Shown here one piece after another: positions 9,359 to 18,480 of a stretch of 64,000 bases of DNA; within the stretch, counting starts at the first letter, position 1; each line of letters starts with the position of its first letter. The DNA comes from Neolewinella antarctica. GTDB taxonomy: Bacteria; Bacteroidota; Bacteroidia; Chitinophagales; Saprospiraceae. A program made the position numbers and the translations under genes. The notes beneath the pieces were generated by a model. The model was not told the DNA's origin and did no database searches. It was given only the letters and a program-made list of their open reading frames with translations. The stretch spans positions 1-64,000 of the forward strand of contig NZ_JAATJH010000010.1 in NCBI RefSeq assembly GCF_011927835.1, written 5' to 3'.

Positions 9359-9712
9359 ATTTAATTTAAAACTTTAGGACTTGTCCAAATCATAGCCATC
9401 GTGCAATAATCTATAATTCTTGAGCTTTATTTGTACTTTTCTACTAAGAATGGTAGACTTATATTTACATTCTTTCTATAGTTTAAATATTCTTATTTTC
9501 CTTAATGTTCAAAGTGTTACCTTTTAAATTATGATCCTTGCGTAATACTGCCTCACCCTACCTGAACATGTAATCGACCAGTCTTTCATCAAGATTCTAG
9601 TAATGTTATAATTCCAATGGCCTACGAGATAATTTGCCATTTTGAAAAGTTAGGCCTCTTAGACTGATACCTGCTAAATAAACCATTGGGCGTGGATTAT
9701 TACAATAAAAAA
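9359..9712. other. Non-coding tail of cassette 9
   Basis: 354 bp of AT-rich sequence between attC9 and the small membrane-protein gene. No open frame of note and no clear hairpin was seen. An RNA gene cannot be excluded by eye. Confidence 0.5.
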
Positions 9713-10087
9713 TCACCTTTTTAGTTTAATAGCAGACTCGAAAAATAAGATTGAGAATGAAAGTATGAATACTAATAAGGGAACTTGAAAAGACAAGTAA
9801 TTAAATTTTTCAATAGGTACTTCCGTCACTCTTCTAATAATAGGTGTTAACAATAATCCGAATGTTAGAATTTTGTATGTTATATTTTGAAACAACTTCG
9901 TAAACATCAAAACCATACCGATCAATCCTGAAATAGCAAATAATTGATCTTCGTTACCAAAATCGAAGCTTGTGAATAAATTCCATAATATTAATGGCAT
10001 GCCTATTAATTGTCCCATCAGAATAATTAGAGAATAGGCAGTAAGTATTACGATTTTAAAGACCCGCTCGTTATTAATTGTAAGCAT
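9713..10087 (-). CDS. Small multi-pass membrane protein, cassette 9
   Basis: A 124-residue hydrophobic protein with about four membrane segments (roughly residues 11-36, 50-66, 70-86 and 100-118) and short basic ends (KLKR at the C-terminus). I recognise no family. It starts with ATG at 10087, about 120 bp after the cassette start, so it probably carries its own promoter. Small membrane proteins of unknown role are common in integron cassettes; a function cannot be read from the sequence. Confidence 0.65.
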   Translation of the reverse strand: MLTINNERVFKIVILTAYSLIILMGQLIGMPLILWNLFTSFDFGNEDQLFAISGLIGMVLMFTKLFQNITYKILTFGLLLTPIIRRVTEVPIEKFNYLSFQVPLLVFILSFSILFFESAIKLKR

Positions 10088-10205
10088 AGATTAAAATAAT
10101 ATTATTTCATTGAATTTATTCAAAATTAAATAATCTTACAATTGTGATCATAAATATTATCCTGCAGCCATTTATAATCGATAAACTCAATCTCTAGATT
10201 TTGTT

Positions 10206-10493
10206 GCCGCTAACGTTCGCAGCAACGCAGGCCGCCTTCTCAATTGAAACCAAGATACATCAATCTGCGGCAAGGTGGGCGGGCCATAAGCGAACATTCA
10301 CAAAAACCGCGGCCGACGTAGGAGGACGGGGAGTTTTGTGAATTGAGAGCGTTGGACCGGCCACCGGACCAGTTCTTTCCTTCAACTTTTTGCGTAAAAG
10401 CGAAGCTACGCAAAAAGTTGAAGAAAAGAGCGGAGCTAGAACCATAATCCTCAACACTTATGGCGGCTTGTCGCTTGCTGCCGTGTTGTACGC
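10206..10493 (-). repeat. attC8 (type 1)
   Basis: About 288-bp attC-like site. Left core GCCGCTAAC (10206-10214) starts cassette 9; right core GTTGTACGC (10485-10493) closes cassette 8. Main hairpin present with a few mismatches (loop AAAAGCGAAGCT). Confidence 0.86.
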
Positions 10494-10810
10494 ATTTTTT
10501 TTGATTTAGATTACTTCCAAATACTGAGTACTAATATTGATTCTATTCCTCCACATCAGATATAATCTGCTAATACTCAATATCTGACCAAATTGCGAAT
10601 AGGGGCACAATCGCAAGTCAAATTTAAAATATTACCCAATTATTAAGGCAACAACATATTTATTAATTTTTCCTCACTTTATTTCTAATTTAATTTTAAT
10701 CATTTTATTTGTAGCACAAATATTTATGTATTCAATACTGATTTTAATTCATTCACACCAATATTGCATTTCATTTCTAGTTAAATGAGAATCATAAATC
10801 TCAAGTGAAG
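10494..10810. other. Non-coding tail of cassette 8
   Basis: 317 bp of very AT-rich sequence between attC8 and the lipoprotein gene. No gene, strong hairpin or repeat was seen. Confidence 0.5.
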
Positions 10811-11338
10811 TCAGTGTACGATGATTTGCAACACCTCAACGGAATTAGGAGTTAATTTTGAAACTACAGTAAAATTTACGCCTAAGCTATCTACAAATTG
10901 AACTTTCTCATCTCCAATAGTAAGTCTATTTAATTCGCTTATTTCGGAGTCAAGATACTCTGAATCTATTAATTTTATATTGTCTATGAAGACATCCACA
11001 TTCCGACCATACGAATAAAAGCAATTACTGCCTTTTTCTTGACAAAGATAAACTGAATAAAAACTTCTTCCCTGACTGTGTTTTTCTAATATGAATAAAT
11101 CATCATTCCACTTTAAAATTTCAGATTTATTGGCAAACTGTATGACTTGAAAGCGCAATTCATCTAAGTAAGGCTCATTAAAAAATTTAGACCATTCCCC
11201 TCGTGATATATCCGACAATGATCTATGAGATAGGGCTTCAGCCGTTACATTTCTCCAAGCACTTACAAACCTATCAGGTTGCCAATTACTACAACTAGAG
11301 AAGAGTAGAACAAACAGAATAGCAATCAAATTTTTCAT
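10811..11338 (-). CDS. Lipoprotein of unknown function, cassette 8
   Basis: A 175-residue protein beginning MKNLIAILFVLLFSSCSN. This is a lipoprotein signal with the lipobox ending at Cys16, so it should be exported and anchored to a membrane. The mature part is mixed alpha/beta with paired cysteines in YLCQEKGSNCFYSY that could form a disulphide. I recognise no family. It is the sole gene of cassette 8, with about 240 bp between the cassette start and the ATG at 11338. Confidence 0.7.
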   Translation of the reverse strand: MKNLIAILFVLLFSSCSNWQPDRFVSAWRNVTAEALSHRSLSDISRGEWSKFFNEPYLDELRFQVIQFANKSEILKWNDDLFILEKHSQGRSFYSVYLCQEKGSNCFYSYGRNVDVFIDNIKLIDSEYLDSEISELNRLTIGDEKVQFVDSLGVNFTVVSKLTPNSVEVLQIIVH

Positions 11339-11577
11339 AACTAAATGATCTTATACTTAACTTTAATATTGAAATTTTGACTGTTCAATAGTTTTAACTT
11401 TGAATGAAATTATATAAATTTGAACTTGTCTAAGAGTATCATAAGACTCGGCTTCCCACATGCGCTATTCCTTATCTTTGATTTAAGCAAACTCCATTCT
11501 AAATTACTAGTATTATGCAAATATACTACTACCCAAAACATAAATACAGCATCAAATAATAGAAATTATAATTTGTT

Positions 11578-11866
11578 GCGTACAACGTTCGCAGCAACGC
11601 AGGCCGCCTTCTCAATCGAAACCAAGATACATCAACCTACGGCAAGGTGGGCGGGCCATAAGCGAACATTCACAAAAACCGCGGCCGACGCAGGAGGGCG
11701 GGGAATTTTGGGAATTGAGAGCGTTGGACCGACCACCGGACCAGCTCTTTTTTTCAACTTTTTGCGTAAAAGCGAAGCCACGCAAAATGTTGAAGAAAAG
11801 AGCGGAACTAAAACCATAGTCCTCAACCCTTTATGGCGGCTTGTCGCTTGCTGCCGTGTTAGGCGC
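11578..11866 (-). repeat. attC7 (type 1)
   Basis: About 289-bp attC-like site. Left core GCGTACAAC (11578-11586) starts cassette 8; right core GTTAGGCGC (11858-11866) closes cassette 7. Main hairpin has minor mismatches (CAAAATGTTG on one arm). Confidence 0.87.
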
Positions 11867-11884
11867 TTTTATTTAAAACTTAGG

Positions 11885-12712
11885 CTAACTTTCACCAATT
11901 TGAGGAACGATATCCTCCATGCAATAATGAACAAAATTTGATCCTAGTTCAGTCAACTCATAGGAATCGTAATCATCAAAGGCAGATTTCAAATTTGAGG
12001 ACGTACTTTTACGCCTTGCAGTTTTTTTAATGTAGTTTCCGTTGTAATCTACTTCTCTATGTTGCCTTATAACTCCGCCAGTACTTAAGTCTCTGAAAAG
12101 TAACTTATATAAATCTGCTTCAGATGAATTCTCTTTTGGCCTAAAATCATAGATACGATCCCAGATTGCTCCTCTCGTAATGCCTGGACTAGAGTAAACG
12201 TATTTTATGACATACAAATGAAGATCATTATATTTTTCTATCCAATCCAAAAATAATTGAATTACATCATCTGATGATAAATTTGTAGCTACAGAATTTG
12301 CTAATAATCTTCTGATGAATTCTCGTTTTGTTTCTGAATCTGCTTTATCGTAAATTCGAAATCCTTTAGTCACAAGTTGTAGATATTCTTCAGATTCAAG
12401 CCTTTCATTAACTCTATCTCCAAATGATTTAAATCTAGTTAATATTTTCGCTATTGATTTTCCCAAATCGTCAATTTTTCTTGTATGTTCTTGAAGCCAT
12501 AGTTCGTAGAGTTCATTACTTTCTGATTGTTCTCTCTCGGCAAGAAGAGAGGCAGTTGCTCCAAAAAATCCACCAATCCACGGAATACTGCTGAGTGCTG
12601 CAATTATGAAACGAGCGATCCTGTTCCGCTTCTCAGAATCTTTAATTTTGTCTAATTCAACTCCGATCTTGTTCATTACCTCACTGGTAATGATAATAGG
12701 CTTGTCATTCAT
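11885..12712 (-). CDS. Conserved protein with Gly-rich hydrophobic segment, cassette 7
   Basis: A 275-residue protein. Residues 30-58 contain a hydrophobic, glycine-rich stretch (FIIAALSSIPWIGGFFGATAS), followed by a helical charged region. The second half (RRLLANSVAT, DDVIQLFLDWIEKYNDLH, TRGAIWDRIYDFR, LTELGSNFVHYC) looks like a helical domain ending in a winged-helix-like part. I have a sense of having seen similar hypothetical proteins in many bacteria, loosely like the Abi-alpha group, but give no firm family. It is transcribed in the cassette direction and is divergent from a 104-codon gene in the same cassette; the 116-bp gap should hold both promoters. Confidence 0.7.
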   Translation of the reverse strand: MNDKPIIITSEVMNKIGVELDKIKDSEKRNRIARFIIAALSSIPWIGGFFGATASLLAEREQSESNELYELWLQEHTRKIDDLGKSIAKILTRFKSFGDRVNERLESEEYLQLVTKGFRIYDKADSETKREFIRRLLANSVATNLSSDDVIQLFLDWIEKYNDLHLYVIKYVYSSPGITRGAIWDRIYDFRPKENSSEADLYKLLFRDLSTGGVIRQHREVDYNGNYIKKTARRKSTSSNLKSAFDDYDSYELTELGSNFVHYCMEDIVPQIGES

Positions 12713-12828
12713 ACTTCACTTTTAGTCATCATTAAATAATCCACTCTTAACTATTATAGGAAATAGTAGAATTAAATCGAGAACACTCAACAAAGGAAAG
12801 TGTATCGATGTTGTAAGGTACAAAAATA

Positions 12829-13143
12829 ATGATGACCAAAAAAGATTGGCAAATTCTCTATAAGGACTTACTTAGCAGATACGGTAAATTTTCCATTCAT
12901 TACTCTAAGTTTCAAAATGGTAAAAATGAAACTGTTCGTCAAGACGCAAAATTCGAGATGGAAAGTGAAATGAGATACATAACAAGAATTGTTAAAGACA
13001 ATCAGAAACTTTCAGCAGTTATTGAGAAGGGGACAGATGAATTCAGTAGATTTATTGTTTTTGACGAGTTTAAGGATCCGCAGTATTTTGAGTTCGATAT
13101 GAAAGAAATTCTTCAAAAAATTAAGAGCTTAATTGATGATTAA
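12829..13143 (+). CDS. Small protein, opposite orientation, cassette 7
   Basis: A 104-residue charged protein (MMTKKDWQILYKDLLSRYGKF at the start) with no signal or membrane segment. It is the only cassette gene on the plus strand, reading toward attI and ending 14 bp before the cassette start core. It faces away from the 275-codon gene, so cassette 7 is a divergent pair. I recognise no family. A regulator or antidote to the divergent partner is conceivable from the arrangement alone; there is no sequence support for this. Confidence 0.65.
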   Translation: MMTKKDWQILYKDLLSRYGKFSIHYSKFQNGKNETVRQDAKFEMESEMRYITRIVKDNQKLSAVIEKGTDEFSRFIVFDEFKDPQYFEFDMKEILQKIKSLIDD

Positions 13144-13156
13144 TTAATTTTTTGTT

Positions 13157-13355
13157 GCGCCTAACGTTCGCAGGTGCGCAGGCTGCCATCAATCAAATTT
13201 AGGGAAAAACTTTGACTCGAAGTAATTAGGCCGTTTTTGCGGTAAAAAGCGTAAAGCGTCAGCACGCTTTTTACCGCAAAAACGGCCGGAAAATGAACCG
13301 TGGGATCAACTTTAATAGTAGGTGGGCAGCTTGTCGTACCTGCCGTGTTAGCGGC
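13157..13355 (-). repeat. attC6, divergent 199-bp variant
   Basis: The ends are attC-like: left core GCGCCTAAC (13157-13165, start of cassette 7) and right core GTTAGCGGC (13347-13355, end of cassette 6). The interior differs from all other copies. It has a perfect hairpin with 24-bp arms (13229-13252 and 13264-13287) of unrelated stem sequence, yet its loop AAAGCGTCAGC and the flanking GCGT/ACGC resemble the loop of the other sites. It was probably acquired with its cassette from another array. Confidence 0.85.
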
Positions 13356-13542
13356 ATTTTTTTTTGAAACTAAAGGCATAATTATGACTTTACTTGGAGT
13401 CCGTTTTTTCTGGCAAGGTTCAGTCTTCCATTGTTCTTTTATCCTTTTTGCTTGAAGCTAACGTATTACGTATATGTGGCGGATCCCTGAGGCACGATAG
13501 AGATATGACATCATCATGCTTTGTTAGTCGCCGTTTCCTTTC

Positions 13543-14331
13543 TTATTTCATTGTTTTACGTTCCCTTACAGTTCTACTTAATTCTTTACCGTTGTTGTAA
13601 TAATTTGTAATTCTCTCTACAATTTTGCCATTGAGTAACTTTTCTTCAGAATACGATTTATAAGTAACTTTATTTTGAACAGTCGTTCTAGCTTCGCAAC
13701 CTTGCATCATGTCATAGCCAAAGTATTTAAACGTTGTCTTGCGTTCTCCAGTTTCGGTTTCAATCAATTTTCCGTATTCGTTATACTTATAGGTTGTTGA
13801 TTCATTCGTTCCTGAATTAAATATAACACTTTCAAATTCAGTTTTTCGCATAACTCTCATCAAAAAATCAGATGATTTAGGATCTACTATTGCAACTAAT
13901 TTCTCCTCCTTCCAGACTAGTCTGATTTCATTGTTTATGTCTACAAGTCTATTTTCAACATCGAAATTGAACTTATAAATATCCGGTCCATCAAAATCAT
14001 ATTCATGCATTTCTTCTACTAAGATATTGTGTTCGTTAAAATACCATGTAGATTTTTCTTCGTTAGATATTGCGATTATACTTCCCTCTAAAAACTGATA
14101 CTCATAAACATCAATTAATTTCCCAGCTTCATTAAATCGTTCTTCTTTTTGCAATTCACCATTATCACTGTAGGTAATTCTACCTGACAACCATTCTTTT
14201 GAGATATTTGATTTAGTAAAATACTCTATTTGCCTATATTGCTCTGAATGCAACTTCTGGACATCTTCCAATCTTTGATAGTAGTTTGATAGCAATTCGC
14301 TACATATTCTTTGCTCAATTGAAAATTTCAT
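13543..14331 (-). CDS. YD/RHS-like beta-repeat protein, cassette 6
   Basis: A 262-residue protein with short repeated beta-strand units such as GRITYSDNGELQKEERFNEAGKL, YKYNEYGKLIETETGE and KIVERITNYYNNGKEL. They resemble RHS/YD repeats or the MORN-like repeats of YwqK-type proteins. No signal peptide is present. It may be a partner or antidote-like protein or a short relative of a toxin scaffold; the sequence does not decide. It is the sole gene of cassette 6, whose attC is of a different type from its neighbours, so this cassette may have come from a different source. Confidence 0.6.
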   Translation of the reverse strand: MKFSIEQRICSELLSNYYQRLEDVQKLHSEQYRQIEYFTKSNISKEWLSGRITYSDNGELQKEERFNEAGKLIDVYEYQFLEGSIIAISNEEKSTWYFNEHNILVEEMHEYDFDGPDIYKFNFDVENRLVDINNEIRLVWKEEKLVAIVDPKSSDFLMRVMRKTEFESVIFNSGTNESTTYKYNEYGKLIETETGERKTTFKYFGYDMMQGCEARTTVQNKVTYKSYSEEKLLNGKIVERITNYYNNGKELSRTVRERKTMK

Positions 14332-14566
14332 TTCCTCTCTTTTTCTAATGGCGACTAATTTGTTTATATCTGCACAAAATACGCAGATAACGTGGCAAAA
14401 TAGTCAGTAAACTGTACTTTTAGTGACGTTTTACAACTCCAACTCGTCGAAGGAGATTTTGGTAGTTGTTTCTTTTCTGAATCTAATATTTACCTTTTCA
14501 ATAGGATAGCCATAATTGATCAATTTTGAATAAATTACATAATATTACTGAATTGTTTTTTTTGTT

Positions 14567-14855
14567 GCCGCTAACGTTCGCAGCAACGCAGGCCGCCATC
14601 TCGATCGATCTCAATATACATCAACCTGCGGCAAGGTGGGCGGGCCATAAGCGAACATTCACAAAAACCGCGGCCGACGCAGGAGGACGGGGAGTTTTGT
14701 GAATTGAGAGCGTTGGACCGACCACCGGACCAGCTCTTTTCTTCAACTTTTTGCGTAAAAGCGAAGCCACGCAAAAAGCTGAAGAAAAGAGCGGAATTGA
14801 AACTATAATTCTCAAGCCTTCGGGGCGGCTTGTCGTTTGCTGCCGTGTTCTGCGC
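14567..14855 (-). repeat. attC5 (type 1)
   Basis: About 289-bp attC-like site. Left core GCCGCTAAC (14567-14575) starts cassette 6; right core GTTCTGCGC (14847-14855) closes cassette 5. The second stem is perfect here (ATTCACAAAA with TTTTGTGAAT). Confidence 0.87.
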
Positions 14856-15027
14856 TTTTATTTGACTTAGGTTCTTGATACCTCTTGGAACGAAGCAAAG
14901 ATTAGAATCCTGATGATTTGGATCGTCCCGAATAAGCACAAAATTATTGGAAATGCTTTTTGTTCTAACGACACAACCTACGTCTAAAACTCATTTAAAC
15001 TAGTCAAATGGCAATGACGAACTCAGT

Positions 15028-15450
15028 CTAGATTTTGCCAATTCGCTCCTTGATGATGTCCAGAAACTTCGCAGTCTTTACTACTTCTATTTTGGGGAAG
15101 TCCATATCTTTCAAGACATTGAAGTGCTTATCATCGGTTACTATCAGTTGAGCATTTCCATTGAGCGCACAGTCGACAAACTTATCATCATCTGCATCAG
15201 CGTAAATAGCAGCCCATTTAAAGTAAATTTCAACTTTATCCACATCAGGCGACCTTACTAAAAAGCTACCTATATTGTCCGCAACATCTGCATTTGTCCT
15301 TTCCTCCAGTATTTCTACATACTCAGAAAGTACGTCATTCGAAATAACCATAGTGATTTTTCCAGTCAAGACCGCATCAAAAATCGGTCGATATTTAGAT
15401 TGGCGCCCAATCGATACTATCAGGCTGTTTGTGTCAAGTACTACTCTCAC
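15028..15450 (-). CDS. PIN-domain toxin, cassette 5
   Basis: A 140-residue PIN-domain ribonuclease of the COG1569 kind. It begins MRVVLDTNSLIVSI with the first catalytic Asp, has a central Glu (SEYVEILEE), and ends with DADDDKFVDCA and VTDDKHF, which carry the remaining acidic residues. Such proteins are VapC-like toxins that cut RNA. The start is GTG at 15450, overlapping the stop of the upstream antitoxin gene by one base, which points to translational coupling. Together they form a self-contained toxin-antitoxin cassette that could stabilise the array; this is a common inference for integrons and untested here. Confidence 0.85.
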   Translation of the reverse strand: MRVVLDTNSLIVSIGRQSKYRPIFDAVLTGKITMVISNDVLSEYVEILEERTNADVADNIGSFLVRSPDVDKVEIYFKWAAIYADADDDKFVDCALNGNAQLIVTDDKHFNVLKDMDFPKIEVVKTAKFLDIIKERIGKI

Positions 15451-15668
15451 TACTTGCCAGTCGTCTTACCTTCACTAATCCAGTTGTCCATAGTTCGATC
15501 AGACCATCCATTCTCATCCCAGAGTTTATCCATCTCATTGCTTGCCTTCTCAGCAAAGAAATTAGCCAAAGTCCGTTTGAGAGAGACTAGATCTTCGTCG
15601 GTGAGTTCATGACTAAACATCTTCATCAATTCAAGTTGAACATTAGAAAGGGGTGATTCGAGTATCAT
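15450..15668 (-). CDS. Antitoxin partner of PIN toxin, cassette 5
   Basis: A 72-residue protein starting with ATG at 15668 (MILESPLSNVQLELMKMFSHEL). A longer frame runs back into the attC and is rejected. It is helical and acidic, with a LTDEDLVSLKRTLANFFAEKASNEMDKLW core, and ends KTTGK. It resembles the small proteins paired with COG1569 PIN toxins. Its stop overlaps the toxin start by one base, the usual antitoxin-first order. It should bind the toxin and probably its own promoter. Confidence 0.75.
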   Translation of the reverse strand: MILESPLSNVQLELMKMFSHELTDEDLVSLKRTLANFFAEKASNEMDKLWDENGWSDRTMDNWISEGKTTGK

Positions 15669-15722
15669 TTTGAAATGTTTTAGTCTCTGGATTATAAAAA
15701 CACAAGGGATTATAATTTTGTT

Positions 15723-16007
15723 GCGCAGAACGTTCGCAGCAACGCAGGCCGCCGTCTCAATCGAAACCAATATACATCAAACTGCGGCAAGGTGGGCGGG
15801 CCATAAGCGAACATTTAAAAAAACCTGGCGCTCTTCGCGACAGGAGTTTTTTAAATTGAGAGCGTTGGACCGACCACCGGACCAGCTCTTTCTTTCAGCT
15901 TTTTGCGTAAAAGCGCCAGCACGCAAAAAGCTGAAAGAAAGAGCGGAACTAGAACCATAAACCTCAACCCTTTATGGCGGCTTGTCGCTTGCTGCCGTGT
16001 TAGGCGC
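15723..16007 (-). repeat. attC4 (type 2, compensated stem)
   Basis: About 285-bp attC-like site. Left core GCGCAGAAC (15723-15731) starts cassette 5; right core GTTAGGCGC (15999-16007) closes cassette 4. Its main hairpin has different bases from the type-1 sites on both arms (GCTCTTTCTTTCAG with CTGAAAGAAAGAGC), so pairing is preserved. Loop AAAAGCGCCAGC. Confidence 0.87.
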
Positions 16008-16228
16008 ATTTAATTTGTCTTAGGATCTCCCGAGACTCTGTCAAAGCTTTCGATAATAAAGCCTACAATACTGTACATGGTTTTCTGCTGAATCTGTATA
16101 CAGTAGTTGACCTAGATGTTTTTACTCGTCAAGACCACCACCTACTATTTGGGGTTCATTTACAACCGCTACGGTTTCAACTACCTCATTTGAACTTCTC
16201 AATCATGACCTCGACATTTCTGATTAGG

Positions 16229-16963
16229 TTATAAAATGATTCGAGTAATAGCAAGATCGTCGTTGGTGGATAAAGATTCATTTTTTAATAAGCTGTCCAT
16301 TTTATTCTGACACTCATTTACTTCAGAAGGATTTTGCTTTATTAGTAGATACTTCATGATACTTTGTTCTTTACTGACTGTAACCTGTTCATCTATTTCA
16401 TTTGAAAATGTAAATATTCCGTCTGTTACAACTGACATCGAAAATTCAATTCCGCCAGAGAATATTTGATCTTGTGAACTATACCAATCCAGAAAATTTT
16501 TGTCAACATGGTAACCGATGTAGTCAGGTTGATTGTCTTGGTCAAACTCATGAATCTTACCATCAACTACTATTAGTCCGTCGCCAATAACTACAGCTAC
16601 GAACTTGTTATCTTTTACATCAACGAGCCCGATTATCAAAGTTGCTAATAAATCGTATTTTCCTAAAGAACCAACAGTCTTTATTTGCTTAAGCCTATTA
16701 AAAAACTTTGAAAATAATTCTTTCATCAGATCCTCCAGAGTAATTTGATCATTTCTTCTAAACTCAAGATGAAAGTCCTCTTTGCATATCTCTCTCAATA
16801 ATTTCATGAATAAACTCGAAGCAAAATGACTTTCATCTCCCATTGAGCATCCACCTGAAACTGATATTAAATAACGATCTTGTCCAATTTGAAAGGCTCC
16901 GTTTGAATCCTCGCAGTTATTTAAATGGTGCTTCCCTATCCTTTTAAAGGTATCAATTTTCAT
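16229..16963 (-). CDS. PP2C-like phosphatase with a lost metal ligand, cassette 4
   Basis: A 244-residue protein of the PP2C family: a first motif around NNCEDSNG (17-22), then VSGGCSMGDESHFASSLF (35-52), a central LVDVKDNKFVAVVIGDG, the motif VTDGIF, and a C-terminal DDLAITRI. In active PP2C enzymes the second motif is xxDG with a metal-binding Asp. Here residue 37 is Gly (codon GGT, one base from an Asp codon), so catalysis may be weakened or lost. The family dephosphorylates Ser/Thr; related proteins sit in kinase-phosphatase conflict modules, but no kinase is in this cassette. Sole gene of cassette 4. Confidence 0.8.
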   Translation of the reverse strand: MKIDTFKRIGKHHLNNCEDSNGAFQIGQDRYLISVSGGCSMGDESHFASSLFMKLLREICKEDFHLEFRRNDQITLEDLMKELFSKFFNRLKQIKTVGSLGKYDLLATLIIGLVDVKDNKFVAVVIGDGLIVVDGKIHEFDQDNQPDYIGYHVDKNFLDWYSSQDQIFSGGIEFSMSVVTDGIFTFSNEIDEQVTVSKEQSIMKYLLIKQNPSEVNECQNKMDSLLKNESLSTNDDLAITRIIL

Positions 16964-17021
16964 CGATCAAAGATAGTGATGTTTATCATTTCTAAGACTT
17001 TGAAGAATTTCATTTTTTCTT

Positions 17022-17310
17022 GCGCCTAACGTTCGCAGCAACGCAGGCCGCCTTCTCAATCGATCTCAATATACATCAACCTACGGCAAGGTGGGTGGGC
17101 CATAAGCGAACATTCGCAAAAACCGTGGCCGACGCAGGAGGACGGGGAGTTTTGTGAATTGAGAGCGTTGGACCGACCACCGGACCAGCTCTTTTCTTCA
17201 ACTTATTGCGTAAAAGCGAAGCCACGCAAAAAGTTGAAGAAAAGAGCAGAACTAGAACCAGCATCCTCAAACCTTTATGGCGGCTTGTCGCTTGCTGCCG
17301 TGTTGTGTGC
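17022..17310 (-). repeat. attC3 (type 1)
   Basis: About 289-bp attC-like site. Left core GCGCCTAAC (17022-17030) starts cassette 4; right core GTTGTGTGC (17302-17310) closes cassette 3. One arm of the main hairpin has ACTTATTGCG instead of ACTTTTTGCG. Confidence 0.87.
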
Positions 17311-17455
17311 ATTTTAATTTGTTTGAATCCTTTATTTAATCGTGGAATGAAGTAATGCTCAAAAATTGAATAGTGTTCATAAGATTAACGATATACTGTA
17401 TTGTAGGGATTTATCCAGGTGAAACTCCTATATCAATGAAAATACAAGATTAGTC

Positions 17456-18415
17456 TCAAGGAATTAGTTCTACCCATGTTTCACTTGACTTGTCGTAACT
17501 CAAATAGTACTGACTTCTAGTAGAGTCTGTGAGGAATGATATTTGGCCTCCTTCAAGAGTCTCTAAAGTGAACTCACCGTCTAAGCTAGGAAATTCTATG
17601 ATCTTTTGACTTTGACTACCCAATAAAATAAAGCCTGAAGATTCAGTTTTAATCATTGGAATTTGAATATTCAGTTGTGGAATATTATAAGCTACGTTAA
17701 TTATTCTGCCTTCAATATCCTCATCTAAGATATACAATTCTAATCTATCCCTTTTTGAATATGTATTTTTAAATTCTTGAACTGAGAACAGTACTTGATA
17801 GTCTGAACTCGCTGGAAGTAGCTTTTTAAATCTTTTCCCATTTATTAGGTTACATTCGTACCAAGTATTCAAACTATCAACATCCAAATGTAGATGCTCT
17901 GACTCGTACTGAATCCAATAACATATATTTTCAATAATCCTGTCAACGTCTGACTCATCAATTTCTCGAAAATATGTAATTTGGGATTTACCCTCACTGT
18001 TATAATATTGTTCAAATATACTGCCCTTCAAAACTGGATAATAATCATTGAAGGTACAAACAGCCATTGTATCCTTTGAGGAAATTAGTTCACGAGGAAA
18101 CTTCAAGAAGTTCTTCATATAATCTATCGATCGGTATCTAAGTACATGTCCAACTGGGGGTCCTGTAGATTGATTTTTGAGATTGGCTCCATGGCATACT
18201 TGACAATATTCCAAATACAAAAGCTTACCTGAATTGATTCGGCTTAAAGGGATTTTAGATGGTCTACCTTTGATTAGAATTGAGACTGAATTGAAAAGTT
18301 TATCATCTTCGCTTTGGCAACCAGTAGATCCTATAATTATACTTAAAACTAACATACTAATTATCACAATAGTAAAGTTAGACCATCTTGCAATCGATTC
18401 ATTTAAATTTAGCAT
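17456..18415 (-). CDS. Secreted c-type cytochrome-like lipoprotein, cassette 3
   Basis: A 319-residue protein with an N-terminal hydrophobic segment (about 14-30) ending in GSTGC, probably a lipoprotein signal. A cytochrome c domain follows: CQVCH at 71-75 (haem-binding CXXCH), then STGPPVGHVLRY and a possible distal Met117. The remainder (about 180-319) is beta-rich and unrecognised. Cytochromes c act in electron transfer outside the cytoplasmic membrane and need haem maturation, which fits the chromosomal ccmB further right in the window, though that link is inference. A redox protein is unusual cargo for an integron cassette. Sole gene of cassette 3. Confidence 0.75.
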   Translation of the reverse strand: MLNLNESIARWSNFTIVIISMLVLSIIIGSTGCQSEDDKLFNSVSILIKGRPSKIPLSRINSGKLLYLEYCQVCHGANLKNQSTGPPVGHVLRYRSIDYMKNFLKFPRELISSKDTMAVCTFNDYYPVLKGSIFEQYYNSEGKSQITYFREIDESDVDRIIENICYWIQYESEHLHLDVDSLNTWYECNLINGKRFKKLLPASSDYQVLFSVQEFKNTYSKRDRLELYILDEDIEGRIINVAYNIPQLNIQIPMIKTESSGFILLGSQSQKIIEFPSLDGEFTLETLEGGQISFLTDSTRSQYYLSYDKSSETWVELIP

Positions 18416-18480
18416 AGATTAACAAAATTATTACTAGTGATTTTAAATTCATATTGTAATTAATATAATTACCTTTTGTT

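Noticed and set aside
11420-11941. Plus-strand frame across attC7
   Set aside because: It runs through the attC repeat and into the opposite-strand 275-codon gene; shadow frame.
13229-13287. Stand-alone terminator in attC6
   Set aside because: The hairpin lies within attC ends and has the array's loop; no T tract follows.
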